Source: Chloracidobacterium validum (GTDB taxonomy: Bacteria; Acidobacteriota; Blastocatellia; Chloracidobacteriales; Chloracidobacteriaceae). From it: DNA of 64,000 nt. The notes beneath the pieces were generated by a model. The model was not told where the DNA came from. It saw nothing but the letters and a program-made list of their open reading frames with translations, and searched no databases. The stretch covers positions 248,001-312,000 of the forward strand of contig NZ_CP072649.1 of the NCBI RefSeq assembly GCF_018304825.1, written 5' to 3'. This document shows positions 54,852 to 63,933 of the stretch, one piece after another (the first letter of the stretch is position 1; every line of letters starts with the position of its first letter). Made by a program: the position numbers and the translations under genes.

Positions 54852-55631
54852 TCACACCAGCCAGCCGATGTCTGGATGATAGACGCGCCCCAGAATGCGC
54901 CCTTCCAAGCTGCGGTGGCGCTGGTGGTCGTGCATGCGGCGGACGACAGCATTGGGGGGGGTAAACCCATACGACAGCGACTGCCGCCGCACGTAGTACG
55001 TCCCAAACACGGCCGGGACAAAGACAATCAGCCGTCCGTCATCAGCCAAGTGGAGAAACAACTCCCAATCTTCGTTGCTGTTGATGCTCGGCTCGGTCTG
55101 AAGTCCGCCGCATTGCAGGAGCTGGCGCGCGTCGCACAGGCTGCACATGTCGGTTTCATTCATATGGAACACCGCTGACCGATAGACGACGTTTGACGTT
55201 AGCGCCCTGACACGCCCATCTTCCTTGACAATCAGATTGCCATAGACCACGGCCGCTCCGGTTTCCCGGATGGCGCGCCAAAACAGCCACAGGTTGGCGC
55301 CCTGGAGGATATTGTCGGCGTCGAGCCAGCAAATGTACCGGTAACGCGCCATCTGCAAAATTCGATTGCGGGCCGCCGCCGGTCCCTGCTGGTGGGGTTG
55401 AAATGACACCCGCAGGGGCAGGTCGCTCAACCAAGCGGATGCCTGGGCGAGCCATTCAACCGAGCCATCCCGCGAGGCGTCATCCACGACGATGAGTTCA
55501 CCGGGCACACCCCGGGTGGCCAGCGTCTGGAGCGCCTGGCGGGCCGAGTTCACGCTGCGCGGCAAAAACAGGCGGTGATTCCAGTTCGCCATGCCAATGG
55601 TGATGCCGTCCGCTTTGTGAAGCCAAGTCAT
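54852..55631 (-). CDS. Family 2 glycosyltransferase, downstream copy
   Basis: 259 residues of GT-A type: NHRLFLPRSVNSARQAL near the start, VVDDASRDGS (nucleotide-sugar binding) and the DXD-like WLDADNILQ. The C-terminus EGRILGRVYHPDIGWLV is almost the same as in the next gene. The ATG at 55631 overlaps the upstream gene's stop as ATGA. It is last of four genes transcribed leftwards and probably acts on a surface polysaccharide; the sugar is unknown. Confidence 0.82.
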   Translation of the reverse strand: MTWLHKADGITIGMANWNHRLFLPRSVNSARQALQTLATRGVPGELIVVDDASRDGSVEWLAQASAWLSDLPLRVSFQPHQQGPAAARNRILQMARYRYICWLDADNILQGANLWLFWRAIRETGAAVVYGNLIVKEDGRVRALTSNVVYRSAVFHMNETDMCSLCDARQLLQCGGLQTEPSINSNEDWELFLHLADDGRLIVFVPAVFGTYYVRRQSLSYGFTPPNAVVRRMHDHQRHRSLEGRILGRVYHPDIGWLV

Positions 55632-56398
55632 GCCAGCCACCCCAGGTCAGGATGGTACATCCGCCCGATCAGCCGTCCCTCGCGGCTGCGGAGTTCATCC
55701 TGGTCAAAGACTCGGCGCACCCGATGCGCCAACGACTCCGGCGCCACCGTATGCAGTGAGCCGGGCAGGCGGTAGTAGTACCCAAACACGGCCGGCACGA
55801 AGACAATCAAGGCCTCACGGGTCAGAAGGCGCAGCATCAGCTCCCAGTCTTCGAGCAGTCCGCGGGTGGTTTGATAGCCGCCGGCCGCCAGCGCGGCGGT
55901 CACGTCGAGCAGGGCAAAGCTGTCCACGTAATTTTGCCGATACACCCGCGACTGGAGCGCCTCGTTGGAAAGCAGCTCGGCCTCGGTCTCGCCCAGCACG
56001 AGCAGGTTCCCATAGGTCAGTGCCGCGTTGGTTTCGCATGCCGCGCGGTAAAACAACCCAAGATTTTCCGGTTCGAGCGCGTTGTCGGCGTCCAGCAGGC
56101 AGGCATGGCGGTAGGCGGCGTGCATCAGCCCGACATTGCGTGCCGCGCCGAGTCCGCTGTTTTTCCCCAGCCACACCACGCGCACCGTCAGGTCAGGGTA
56201 GTGCGCCGCCAGATTGAGCAAGTACTTCTGCGAGCCATCCCGTGAAGCATCATCCACCACGAGCAGTTCGCCAGAAATCCCGACCGTCTGGAGTCGGCGC
56301 AGACCGGCCACGGCTGACCGCAGCGCGCGGGGCAGACAAAAACGGTGATTCCAGTTCGGCACGAGGACGGAAACCCCGGCCCGTTTTTCCATCGCCAT
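55628..56398 (-). CDS. Family 2 glycosyltransferase, upstream copy
   Basis: 256 residues. VLVPNWNHRFCLPRALRSAVAGL, VVDDASRDGSQKYLL and LLDADNALEPEN correspond to the GT2 nucleotide- and metal-binding regions, and EDWELMLRLL is the acceptor-side EDW motif. The ending EGRLIGRMYHPDLGWLA is shared with the downstream gene, so the two are paralogues from a tandem duplication. Start ATG at 56398 with GGGAG upstream, only 2 bp after the preceding stop. Confidence 0.82.
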   Translation of the reverse strand: MAMEKRAGVSVLVPNWNHRFCLPRALRSAVAGLRRLQTVGISGELLVVDDASRDGSQKYLLNLAAHYPDLTVRVVWLGKNSGLGAARNVGLMHAAYRHACLLDADNALEPENLGLFYRAACETNAALTYGNLLVLGETEAELLSNEALQSRVYRQNYVDSFALLDVTAALAAGGYQTTRGLLEDWELMLRLLTREALIVFVPAVFGYYYRLPGSLHTVAPESLAHRVRRVFDQDELRSREGRLIGRMYHPDLGWLA

Positions 56399-56400
56399 GT

Positions 56401-57321
56401 TCACTCCCACCACAGCGTAGCAAACGCCTTGCCCAGCGTGGGCTGCGCCAGCAGTTGGTCACACAACGCGGTGATGCGTTCCGCTGCCCAAGTGGGCGTT
56501 CCCGTCCGGCGCAGCTCTTCGACATCGGTCAGCACGCACCCAAGATGGCGCAGGCGGCTGGCATGGCGCGCATCCAACTTGACCGGGCACGCCCCAGAGA
56601 GCAGGGCATCCAGGACACGAAACGACTCAAAGTAGGGATGGGCATGGTGTGAAGTCCAGATGTAAAACCGGCTTTGACGCAGCACACGCGCCAGTCGGGC
56701 GCGATCGAGCCGCCCGCGGTCGGCGCGAACCTGGAACGGCTCGCCCGGCGGTAAAAACGCAAAGCCATGCGGCTGCCAGTCGGCCAATGCCGCCACCAGC
56801 GCCGCGCGCTCCGGCGTCAGCGCCCCGACGACCGCCCAGGGAAGTGGCCGCGCCGCAAACGTTTCGGGACGGACTGCCCTGACCTGGGCCAGCACAGCCT
56901 GTTCGGCTTGGGTCGGCGCGTAGTGTAGGAACCGGTACTTGGCCGCGACGGCCGGCAGTGGCGTCTGGGGCTGCCACCCGACATCAATGATGGCCGTCCA
57001 GTCGGGACCGTCGAGCTGGCGCTCAAACCAGACGACGCTTACGCATTCCGCCGCCACCAGCGCCCGTTCTGGAACGCTATTGACCTTTGACATAAACGCG
57101 GCCACCTCAGCCGGTGATAGCCGTGGATCGTGGATGGTTTCCACCCAGTTGACGACCACGACGCGCGGCGCGGGCGTGGCCCGGAGCCAGTCCGGTCCAT
57201 CCCAGAGGCGCGTCCGTGCGCGATGGACTTCCGGCAAGTCTCCCCACAGGCGCTCGGCCAGATCGGTGTAAAACCAGTCGGTCGCCCGACTACAGATGAT
57301 GTCGGTGTCAACCGTGGGCAT
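56401..57321 (-). CDS. Putative glycosyltransferase with CgeB/GT1-like C-terminus
   Basis: 306 residues. Start MPTVDTDIICSRATDWFYTDLAERLWGDLPE. The C-terminal motif FYIWTSHHAHPYFESFRVLDALLSGACPVKLD matches the acceptor/donor-site region of GT-B enzymes in the CgeB/GT1 group. It is a paralogue of the following gene, with which it overlaps by 14 bp. The donor sugar and acceptor are unknown. Start chosen by similarity to that paralogue. Confidence 0.65.
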   Translation of the reverse strand: MPTVDTDIICSRATDWFYTDLAERLWGDLPEVHRARTRLWDGPDWLRATPAPRVVVVNWVETIHDPRLSPAEVAAFMSKVNSVPERALVAAECVSVVWFERQLDGPDWTAIIDVGWQPQTPLPAVAAKYRFLHYAPTQAEQAVLAQVRAVRPETFAARPLPWAVVGALTPERAALVAALADWQPHGFAFLPPGEPFQVRADRGRLDRARLARVLRQSRFYIWTSHHAHPYFESFRVLDALLSGACPVKLDARHASRLRHLGCVLTDVEELRRTGTPTWAAERITALCDQLLAQPTLGKAFATLWWE

Positions 57322-58246
57322 GGCTGTTGGGTGTGCCTCCAGAAGCAATCGCGGCAAAAGCCGCGCCGAGCGTGGGACGGGCCAGCGCCGCTTCATAAGC
57401 CGCTCTGAGCAGCGCCGTCCAGCCCTGGCTTTCCAGCGCCGCCGCAAGCGCCTTCAGGGACGGGAACACGCCGGGCGCACCGGAAAAATGCGCCGCGTGG
57501 TCAGGATCAATCTTGACCGGCAGGGCGCCATGCCGGAGCGCGTCGTGAACGCGAAACGTTTCAAAGTAGGGAAATGGGTGCTGGGCGCGCCAGATATAAA
57601 GTGGCGTCCGGCGGAGCACCCGCGCCAGCCCAGCTTCGGTCAGCCGTCCGCTGCCCGGTCGCGCCGGCCCGGCGTCGGTCAGCAAGACAAATCCACCGGG
57701 ACGCCAGTGGACGAGTTCGTGGGCAAACGCCACGCGCGCCGGTGTCCGCATGCCGACAAAAGCCCAGGGGATGGGGCGGGCGGCCGGGTCGTCCGGCGTT
57801 TCGTCCAACGCCGCGCGCCGGCGCTCCATGGCTTCCTGCTCGGCGCGCGTCGCTACCGTGCCGAGGACGTGATAGGGTAGGCCCCGGTACCGCTCCGGTA
57901 GTGGATAGCCAAACCACCCGACTTCGATGAGTTCTGTCCAGGCAATGCCTTCGGCAAATTGCTTCTCAAACCACTCGGTGCCGACACACTCAGCCGAAAG
58001 CAGGGTTCGGCGCGGAATGTCGGCCAGGCGCGCGCAGAGGTCGGTTACTCCCCTGCCAAGTTGCGGTTCGCGGACAACTTCTTCCCAGTTGACAACCACG
58101 ACATGGTCATGCGGGGTGTCATCCAGCCACGCCACGACGTTACACAACCGTGTCTGAGCGCGGAGAGCTTCCGGCAAGTCGGCATAGAGCCGCCGGGCGA
58201 AGTCGGCGTGGTACCAGTTGTTGGTGTGGCTGTAAATGATGTCCAT
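57308..58246 (-). CDS. Putative glycosyltransferase, first gene of the four-gene set
   Basis: 312 residues starting MDIIYSHTNNWYHADFARRLYADLPEALRAQTRL, clearly homologous to the neighbour (ADLPEALRAQTRL against GDLPEVHRARTRL). The motif YIWRAQHPFPYFETFRVHDALRHGALPVKID marks a GT-B-type C-terminus. The ATG at 58246 lies close to the divergent TonB receptor start, so promoters must overlap in this tight 22-bp interval or lie inside the coding regions. Confidence 0.65.
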   Translation of the reverse strand: MDIIYSHTNNWYHADFARRLYADLPEALRAQTRLCNVVAWLDDTPHDHVVVVNWEEVVREPQLGRGVTDLCARLADIPRRTLLSAECVGTEWFEKQFAEGIAWTELIEVGWFGYPLPERYRGLPYHVLGTVATRAEQEAMERRRAALDETPDDPAARPIPWAFVGMRTPARVAFAHELVHWRPGGFVLLTDAGPARPGSGRLTEAGLARVLRRTPLYIWRAQHPFPYFETFRVHDALRHGALPVKIDPDHAAHFSGAPGVFPSLKALAAALESQGWTALLRAAYEAALARPTLGAAFAAIASGGTPNSHAHG

Positions 58247-58268
58247 AGCGGTGGAGGCATGCGGATCA

Positions 58269-61200
58269 GTGCAGGCTTGGAAACGCTTGATGTTCTTGCT
58301 CTTGCTGGCCGTCTTTCCGGTTGGCCCGGTGACGCCGGCGCAATCAACCCTGGCGACGCTGACCGGGAGCGTGCTCGATGACAACCAGTTGCCGGTTACC
58401 GGCGCAACGGTGGTGATTCACGATACGCGGCGCAACCGCATTCGGGAAGTCAGCTCGGATGCGCAGGGGCGCTATGCGTTCACGGCGCTCGAACCGACGA
58501 CCTACCGTGTCACCGCGCGTCACCCGACCCTGGGCGTGGCCGTTGAAACCTCGGTGACGGTGCAGCTTGGCGAGCAGCGCCATCTGCCGTTGGTGCTGTT
58601 GCCGGCGGCGACCTTTGACACCGAAGTGCGCGCCGAGCCGGTCGAACTCGAAACCACGCGCGCCGGCCAGAGCCGGACGGTCGGTGAACGCGACATTCAA
58701 ACGCTTCCGCTGCCCGGACGCAACTTCGTGGATTTGGTCAAGCTTTCGCCGGGCGTGACCCCAGGGCGCGAAAACGTCGGCGGCGGCCCGTTCAAGGAGC
58801 CGGACATCGGCGTTGGGGCAGCGGCGGCCCCGCGCATTGCTTTCGGTGGACAGACCGAACTCAACACCCTGCTGCAACTCGACGGTCTGGATCACGTCCA
58901 GACCGTTACCGGTCTGCCCCGCGCCACCCCTTCGACCGAGGCCGTCGAGGCGTTTCGCGTCAGCAACGCCACCTTTGAAAGCGAGTACGGACGGTCGCTC
59001 GGCGGCTTTGTCAACATCTTGACGAAGTCGGGAACGAATCACCTGCACGGCAGCCTGTATGGCTATGCGATCAACGACGCCGTCAACGCCCGTCCGCTAC
59101 TGACCGGCGCGCGGTCGGTACTCCGCCAGCATCAGTTTGGCGCGACCCTGGGTGGGCCGTTGCAGCGCGACCGCTGGTTTTTCTTCGCCAGCTATGAAGG
59201 CCAGCGGCGGGCCGAGTCGAATCGCTTTTCCCAGGTGATTCTGTCCAACTTGGCTGCCATCAACGTTGTTCGGCGGCATTACGGGTTGACGCCGGAGACC
59301 GTTGACCAACTGCGCACCGGCGACTACGACCTGGGTTTTGGGCGCGTGGACTGGCGGCCGGATGACCGTCAATCGCTGGCGCTGCGGGCCACGGCGCTGG
59401 CCGGCACGGCGCGGGGGTTTCTGGGCGGCGGCGGGCGCGCCTCCCCAACCTCGACCACGGCGCGGGACAACCAAACCACCGACGTAACGTTGAGCGCGAC
59501 CTATGCCATAGCCTTCACGCCGATGCAGGTGGGCGAGTTACGCGGGCAGTGGGCGCGGCGCGATTTCAGGTTTCGTCCGCGTTTCGCCGAACCGGCGCTG
59601 GAACTGCCCAACCTCATCGTGATGGGCAAAAGCACGTCGGACGTGGACAGCTACTGCGAAGACCGCCTTCAGGTGGCCGGGGCGTTGACGCAGTTGAAGG
59701 GAAGGCACACCATCAAGGTCGGCGGTGACTGGTCGCGGCTGGACGACGCCGCGCGGTGGGATTTGTTCTATCCGGCCCGCATCATTTTTGGCGGGCTGCT
59801 TCCGGCCTTGCTCAATCAAACCCCGGACGGTCAGCCCAACCCACAGCCAAGTACCTTCTGGTTTCCATTCGTCACCGGCGCCGCCACAGCGCCGCCCATT
59901 CCCTTTCCGTTTACGCGCCCGGTGCCGGACGCGCTGTTGCCGAATGTGCAAACCCGGCTCAGCCATGCCCAGTACGGACTGTTTGGACAGGATCAGTGGC
60001 AGGCCACCCCGTCCCTGACCGTCACCTTCGGCCTGCGGTACGACGTCGAGACCTACCCGCGCCGCTTTTTTGACCGGCGGGATTGGAACAACCTCCAGCC
60101 CCGGGTTGGGGTGGCCTGGGGGTTCGGAGGCGGTCGCGGCGTCCTGCGGGCCGGTTACGGCGTGTTTACCGACCGGATTGCTTCCAGCGTAGGGCAGGTG
60201 ATCTTCGGCGCCGAGTGGATTTCACGCGGCGATGTGGCGACGGCGCCGCAGCTCTTTGCCGAGGTCGCGCGTTTTCCAGGGCGCTTCCGCCAGGCAACCA
60301 TCAGTGGCCCCCCATCGGCGACATCGCCGATCGGCGCGGCGCAGGCGGCGGATATTTTCCTGCGCGGGACGCCGGGCGCTCCGGCGGGTTACGGCGTTGC
60401 GGTCGGCAGCGCGCTGCCGCCAGGGACGTTGCCACTGCCGACGGCGGAAAGCGGCGCAACGGCCAGCTTCGCCGACAATCTGAGCCGCCGCTTGCGCAAC
60501 CCCTATGCCCAGCATCTGGCGGCGGGCGTCGAGTATGTCTGGCAGGGGGTGACGTGGTCGGCGTCGTACTTGCGCGTGCTGGCGTTGAAGCTGCCCGGTC
60601 ATACGGGCAACCTCAATGCTTTTCAAACGGGGACGCTGCCGACGGGCAAGCCCGTTCTGGCCGGGCGACGCTTTGCCGAACTGGGACACTTTTTCGTGAC
60701 CGACAATCTCGGGACGAGTGGTTATCATGGTGGTTTCTTTGCCGCCCACCGCGCCTGGCGGCGTGGGTGGTCGTTGTCGGTCGCGCACACGTGGTCAAAA
60801 ACGCTCACGACGGTGGATGCCGTCAACAACCTGGCCGATTACCCGGAAGGGCTGACGCTGGAGCGGTTTCTTTCGCGCCAGCATGCGACGCATCGGTTGG
60901 CGGCGACGCTGTCCGGCGAGACGCCGCGCCAAGCCGGATGGCTGGGGGGCTGGCAGGGCGCTGTGGTGCTGGCGTTGGAAAGTGGGCGTCCGTTCAACGT
61001 TTTTGCCGGCGGCGATTTCAACGGCGATGGCAACCCGAACAGTGATCGGCCTGGACTACTGCCGCGCAACAGCTTTCGCGGGCCGGGTTTCGCCTCGGTG
61101 GACGTCCGGCTTGGGCGCAGCTTACTGTTGAGCGAGCGCCTCCATCTGGACATCACGCTGGATGTGTTCAACGCGGCCAATCGGGTCAACATCCGTGACT

Positions 61201-61322
61201 TGAACCTAGCGTATGGTGGTACGCGCCTGGACGTTCCACCGAATCCATCGCTTCAGTTTGGCGCGCCGCGGGATGTGTTCGGCGCGCGCCAACTTCAGAT
61301 CGGCGTCAAGTTGCGGTTCTAG
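58269..61322 (+). CDS. TonB-dependent receptor with carboxypeptidase-regulatory-like N-domain
   Basis: About 1017 residues. A signal peptide (KRLMFLLLLAVFPVGPVTPAQ) is followed by a CarboxypepD_reg/CNA-B-like domain (LTGSVLDDNQLPVTGATVVIHDT...RYAFTALEPTTYRV), a plug-like region (PGRNFVDLVKLSPGVTPG) and a long outer-membrane beta-barrel ending in LQIGVKLRF, with a terminal Phe. This architecture is very common in Acidobacteria, mostly of unknown ligand. GTG at 58269 with GGAGG at 58253-58257 is the best start; 58236 and 58290 are alternatives. It is transcribed divergently from the glycosyltransferase genes and may serve uptake of large substrates. Confidence 0.85.
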   Translation: MQAWKRLMFLLLLAVFPVGPVTPAQSTLATLTGSVLDDNQLPVTGATVVIHDTRRNRIREVSSDAQGRYAFTALEPTTYRVTARHPTLGVAVETSVTVQLGEQRHLPLVLLPAATFDTEVRAEPVELETTRAGQSRTVGERDIQTLPLPGRNFVDLVKLSPGVTPGRENVGGGPFKEPDIGVGAAAAPRIAFGGQTELNTLLQLDGLDHVQTVTGLPRATPSTEAVEAFRVSNATFESEYGRSLGGFVNILTKSGTNHLHGSLYGYAINDAVNARPLLTGARSVLRQHQFGATLGGPLQRDRWFFFASYEGQRRAESNRFSQVILSNLAAINVVRRHYGLTPETVDQLRTGDYDLGFGRVDWRPDDRQSLALRATALAGTARGFLGGGGRASPTSTTARDNQTTDVTLSATYAIAFTPMQVGELRGQWARRDFRFRPRFAEPALELPNLIVMGKSTSDVDSYCEDRLQVAGALTQLKGRHTIKVGGDWSRLDDAARWDLFYPARIIFGGLLPALLNQTPDGQPNPQPSTFWFPFVTGAATAPPIPFPFTRPVPDALLPNVQTRLSHAQYGLFGQDQWQATPSLTVTFGLRYDVETYPRRFFDRRDWNNLQPRVGVAWGFGGGRGVLRAGYGVFTDRIASSVGQVIFGAEWISRGDVATAPQLFAEVARFPGRFRQATISGPPSATSPIGAAQAADIFLRGTPGAPAGYGVAVGSALPPGTLPLPTAESGATASFADNLSRRLRNPYAQHLAAGVEYVWQGVTWSASYLRVLALKLPGHTGNLNAFQTGTLPTGKPVLAGRRFAELGHFFVTDNLGTSGYHGGFFAAHRAWRRGWSLSVAHTWSKTLTTVDAVNNLADYPEGLTLERFLSRQHATHRLAATLSGETPRQAGWLGGWQGAVVLALESGRPFNVFAGGDFNGDGNPNSDRPGLLPRNSFRGPGFASVDVRLGRSLLLSERLHLDITLDVFNAANRVNIRDLNLAYGGTRLDVPPNPSLQFGAPRDVFGARQLQIGVKLRF

Positions 61323-61460
61323 GTCGGCGTATGCAAAAAGCGGCTATTTCCTAGATAAATGTTGGGTAAGTGCGTTGGCTGACTTGCGGTCAGCGAAAAA
61401 ATCGTCAATCTTGGCGGAAATGACTCGTCTTGTGGCTGTGTTGAAAGGAGTAGTGGGCGC

Positions 61461-62093
61461 GTGAAATTACGAAAGACTTGGCGATGGGGACGGCACGGCC
61501 TCTGGGCATTGCTCGTCTGCGTGAGCTTGACGCTATCCTTACAAGCCCAGCAAGACGGTGGAACGCGCCCGATTCGGGCGACGGCTGTGCATACGGTCGT
61601 GGGCGGACGGGTGCGTCTTCAGTTCTCCGACGCTTTCCGGGGAGCGCTCCGGCGCGCACATATCGCCTACGATGCCGTCGGCGCTTCGACGACGGAAGGC
61701 GATGCCGTCCTGCTGCCGGTGGCCGACGGCCTCTTTGACTTGGCTTCGGGACGCGGCACGGTAGTCTGGCGCGGCGGGCTGGCGCTTGAAACCCCCAAGG
61801 CGGATGTTGACCTCCGCGGCTTTCGCATGGACACGGTTGGCCGTTTGCCCCTGCTGTGGACGACCTTGGTGGTCGAAGGCGAACTGGCCGATACCTTCCC
61901 GCTCTGCACGGTCGCCTTGCCGACGACGCAACTGCCTGCCCGACTGATTGGTGGGCGGGTGCTGACGCTCCGCGATGTGGAACTCCGACTGACAGCGGAA
62001 GGCGCGGCCTGCCTCAATCGGCTTTCGGCGTCAGAACGGTTTGCGTCGGGGCAAGTCGTTGGGCTGGCCAACATCATTGCCATTGTCGAGTAG
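61461..62093 (+). CDS. Secreted protein of unknown function
   Basis: 210 residues. Signal peptide GLWALLVCVSLTLSLQAQ, then a beta-rich mature part (TAVHTVVGGRVRLQFSDAF, VVWRGGLALETPKADVDLRGFRMDT) with a repeated 'VDLRGF' style resembling secreted beta-sandwich or haem-binding-type proteins. No family recognised. The start is GTG at 61461 with AAGGAG upstream. It is followed by hpnA after 29 bp and may share the transcript. Confidence 0.6.
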   Translation: MKLRKTWRWGRHGLWALLVCVSLTLSLQAQQDGGTRPIRATAVHTVVGGRVRLQFSDAFRGALRRAHIAYDAVGASTTEGDAVLLPVADGLFDLASGRGTVVWRGGLALETPKADVDLRGFRMDTVGRLPLLWTTLVVEGELADTFPLCTVALPTTQLPARLIGGRVLTLRDVELRLTAEGAACLNRLSASERFASGQVVGLANIIAIVE

Positions 62094-62122
62094 TGGTTGC
62101 CACCTACCATCACGGCGCGACC

Positions 62123-63109
62123 ATGAAAGTTTTTCTTACGGGAGGCACGGGATTTGTCGGCGCAAGCGTGCTGCGTGAACTGCTATCCGGCGGTGCGGAA
62201 GTCCGGGCTTTGGCCCGGCGCAACGGCGACCGACGCAATCTGGAAGGCCTGGTATTTGACCTCGTCGAGGGCGATCTGGACGATCCGGCGCTCCTGACCC
62301 GCGCCATGGAAGGCTGTGAGTGGGTTTTCCATGTCGCCGCCCACTACAGCCTGCTGCGTCGTGACCGAGACGCCATCTATCGCGCCAATGTCGAGGGAAC
62401 GCGGCATATCCTGCAAGCGGCCCGCGCGGCCGGCGTCAAGCGCGTGGTTCACACCAGCTCGGTGGCGGCAATCGGCGTCCCGCCGGATGGCGCGGTTGCC
62501 GATGAGACCTTTCAAACCACGGTCGAGGAACTCGTCAGCGACTATAAAAAGTCGAAGTTTTTATCTGAGCAACTGGCGCGTCAGGCCGCCCGTGAGGGGC
62601 TGCCGGTCATCATCGTCAACCCCAGCACGCCAATTGGCCCCTACGACGTCAAGCCGACGCCGACGGGCGAGATTGTGCTGCGTTTCTTGCAGGGGCGCAT
62701 GCCGGCCTATGTGGACACGGGCATGAACCTGATTCACGTCCGCGACGTTGCCATTGGGCATCTGCGCGCTGCGGAAAAGGGACGGGTGGGCGAGCGGTAC
62801 ATCCTGGGCTGTCAAAACCTGACGCTCAAGGCCATTCTGGATTTGCTATCTGCCATCACGGGACTGCCGGCCCCAAAGCGCAAGCTTCCACACTGGCTAC
62901 CGATCGTCGTGGGCGCGGTGGATGAGTTTGTGATCAGTCGTCTGACCGGACGCTCACCCACGGTGGCGTTGGATTCGGCGCGCATGGCCGCCCATGCGAT
63001 GTATTACGATGCCACGCGCGCCGTCACGTACCTTGGGCTGCCGCAGACGCCGATTGAGACGGCGCTCCGCGATGCCGTCACCTGGTTCCGCGACCATGGC
63101 TACGTTTGA
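62123..63109 (+). CDS. hpnA: NAD-dependent epimerase, HpnA type (hopanoid-associated)
   Basis: 328-residue extended short-chain dehydrogenase: GGTGFVGASVLREL (NAD site), catalytic Tyr in VSDYKKSKFLSE (YxxxK), and HTSSVAAIG. HpnA proteins, usually near hopanoid genes, share VNPSTPIGPYDVKPTPTGEIVL, present here. No squalene-hopene cyclase is in the window. HpnA substrate is unproven in general. Start ATG at 62123 by family length. Overlaps the next gene by 14 bp. Confidence 0.85.
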   Translation: MKVFLTGGTGFVGASVLRELLSGGAEVRALARRNGDRRNLEGLVFDLVEGDLDDPALLTRAMEGCEWVFHVAAHYSLLRRDRDAIYRANVEGTRHILQAARAAGVKRVVHTSSVAAIGVPPDGAVADETFQTTVEELVSDYKKSKFLSEQLARQAAREGLPVIIVNPSTPIGPYDVKPTPTGEIVLRFLQGRMPAYVDTGMNLIHVRDVAIGHLRAAEKGRVGERYILGCQNLTLKAILDLLSAITGLPAPKRKLPHWLPIVVGAVDEFVISRLTGRSPTVALDSARMAAHAMYYDATRAVTYLGLPQTPIETALRDAVTWFRDHGYV

Positions 63110-63857
63110 CGCCCCTTCGTTGCCAAGCGGCGCTGGCACGGCTTGGCTTGGCGTCCGTGAGGTGACGGTGCCGATGTTGCCGTCCGCCTCTGACCTGGCC
63201 GTGCGGGTGCGGGGCTGGCTGGAGCCTGCGCTGTGCGCGCGGTGGGTGGCAAGCGTGTACGCGGCGCGGGAACACTGGGTTGAGGCCTTTGGCGGCTTGC
63301 AATTTTCGTTGGGACGCGCCTGGTACACCGACCTCGAGATGGGCCGTGAAGCGGACTACTTCGCGGAAGCGGCCGAACGCAATGCCCTGGTCGAGCGTTA
63401 CGCGCCAGGGCTTCAGCGCCGGATGCGACAGCTTGCCCGGGCCGTTGTCGGGCGGCCGGTCATCCAGCGGGAAGGCTGGTGCGGGGCCGGGATTCACATT
63501 TTCCCGGCGGGGAGCTGGGTTGCCCAGCAGGGCGGCGAGATTCACTTTGACACGGAAGGGCTGTTGCCGGAACAGCTTGCCGAACAGACACCGGCGCTCA
63601 CCCTGGTGGTGATGCTCCAACCACCGGTGGACGGCGGAGGGCTTCGGCTCTGGGAAGCGCGCTTCGAAGGTGATGAAACCCCGTCACCGGCGCAGTTGGC
63701 GCGGCCGAGCCAAAGCATTGCCTACGGCGTGGGCGATGCCTTGATCTTCGACAGTTACCGCCTGCACTGGATCGAACCTTTTACCGGCGATCGTGACCGC
63801 ATTTCCGTGACCCTGCATGTGGTTCAGACCGGTCCGGTTTGGGAGAGCTGGTTTTAG
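63096..63857 (+). CDS. 2-oxoglutarate/Fe(II)-type oxygenase-like protein
   Basis: 253 residues. The iron-binding triad fits His150-x-Asp152 in GGEIHFDTEG with a distal His in YRLHWIEPFTG, and an Arg for 2-oxoglutarate in DRDRISVTLH. It has the length and jelly-roll look of the prolyl-4-hydroxylase-like superfamily; the substrate is unknown. The ATG at 63096 overlaps the hpnA stop region, implying coexpression, which hints at a linked lipid or sugar modification. Confidence 0.68.
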   Translation: MATFDAPSLPSGAGTAWLGVREVTVPMLPSASDLAVRVRGWLEPALCARWVASVYAAREHWVEAFGGLQFSLGRAWYTDLEMGREADYFAEAAERNALVERYAPGLQRRMRQLARAVVGRPVIQREGWCGAGIHIFPAGSWVAQQGGEIHFDTEGLLPEQLAEQTPALTLVVMLQPPVDGGGLRLWEARFEGDETPSPAQLARPSQSIAYGVGDALIFDSYRLHWIEPFTGDRDRISVTLHVVQTGPVWESWF

Positions 63858-63883
63858 AGCGTGTTCTGAAACACCCTGAACGT

Positions 63884-63933
63884 AGGCCTGCCGGCGGCCG
63901 TCTGGTCAGTTCTGCCGGCGGCACGGCAGGCCT
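63884..63933. repeat. Inverted repeat near the right window edge
   Basis: AGGCCTGCCG (63884-63893) opposes CGGCAGGCCT (63924-63933), with TGCCGGCGGC duplicated at 63889-63898 and 63913-63922. A small GTGTT/AACAC stem lies at 63861-63874. It might be a terminator-like or transposon-end structure; the sequence beyond the window would decide. No gene is seen from 63858 to 64000. Confidence 0.45.

Noticed and set aside
60083-61045. A 320-codon open frame in another phase of the TonB receptor
   Set aside because: Gly/Arg-rich shadow frame; the receptor motifs are in the other frame.
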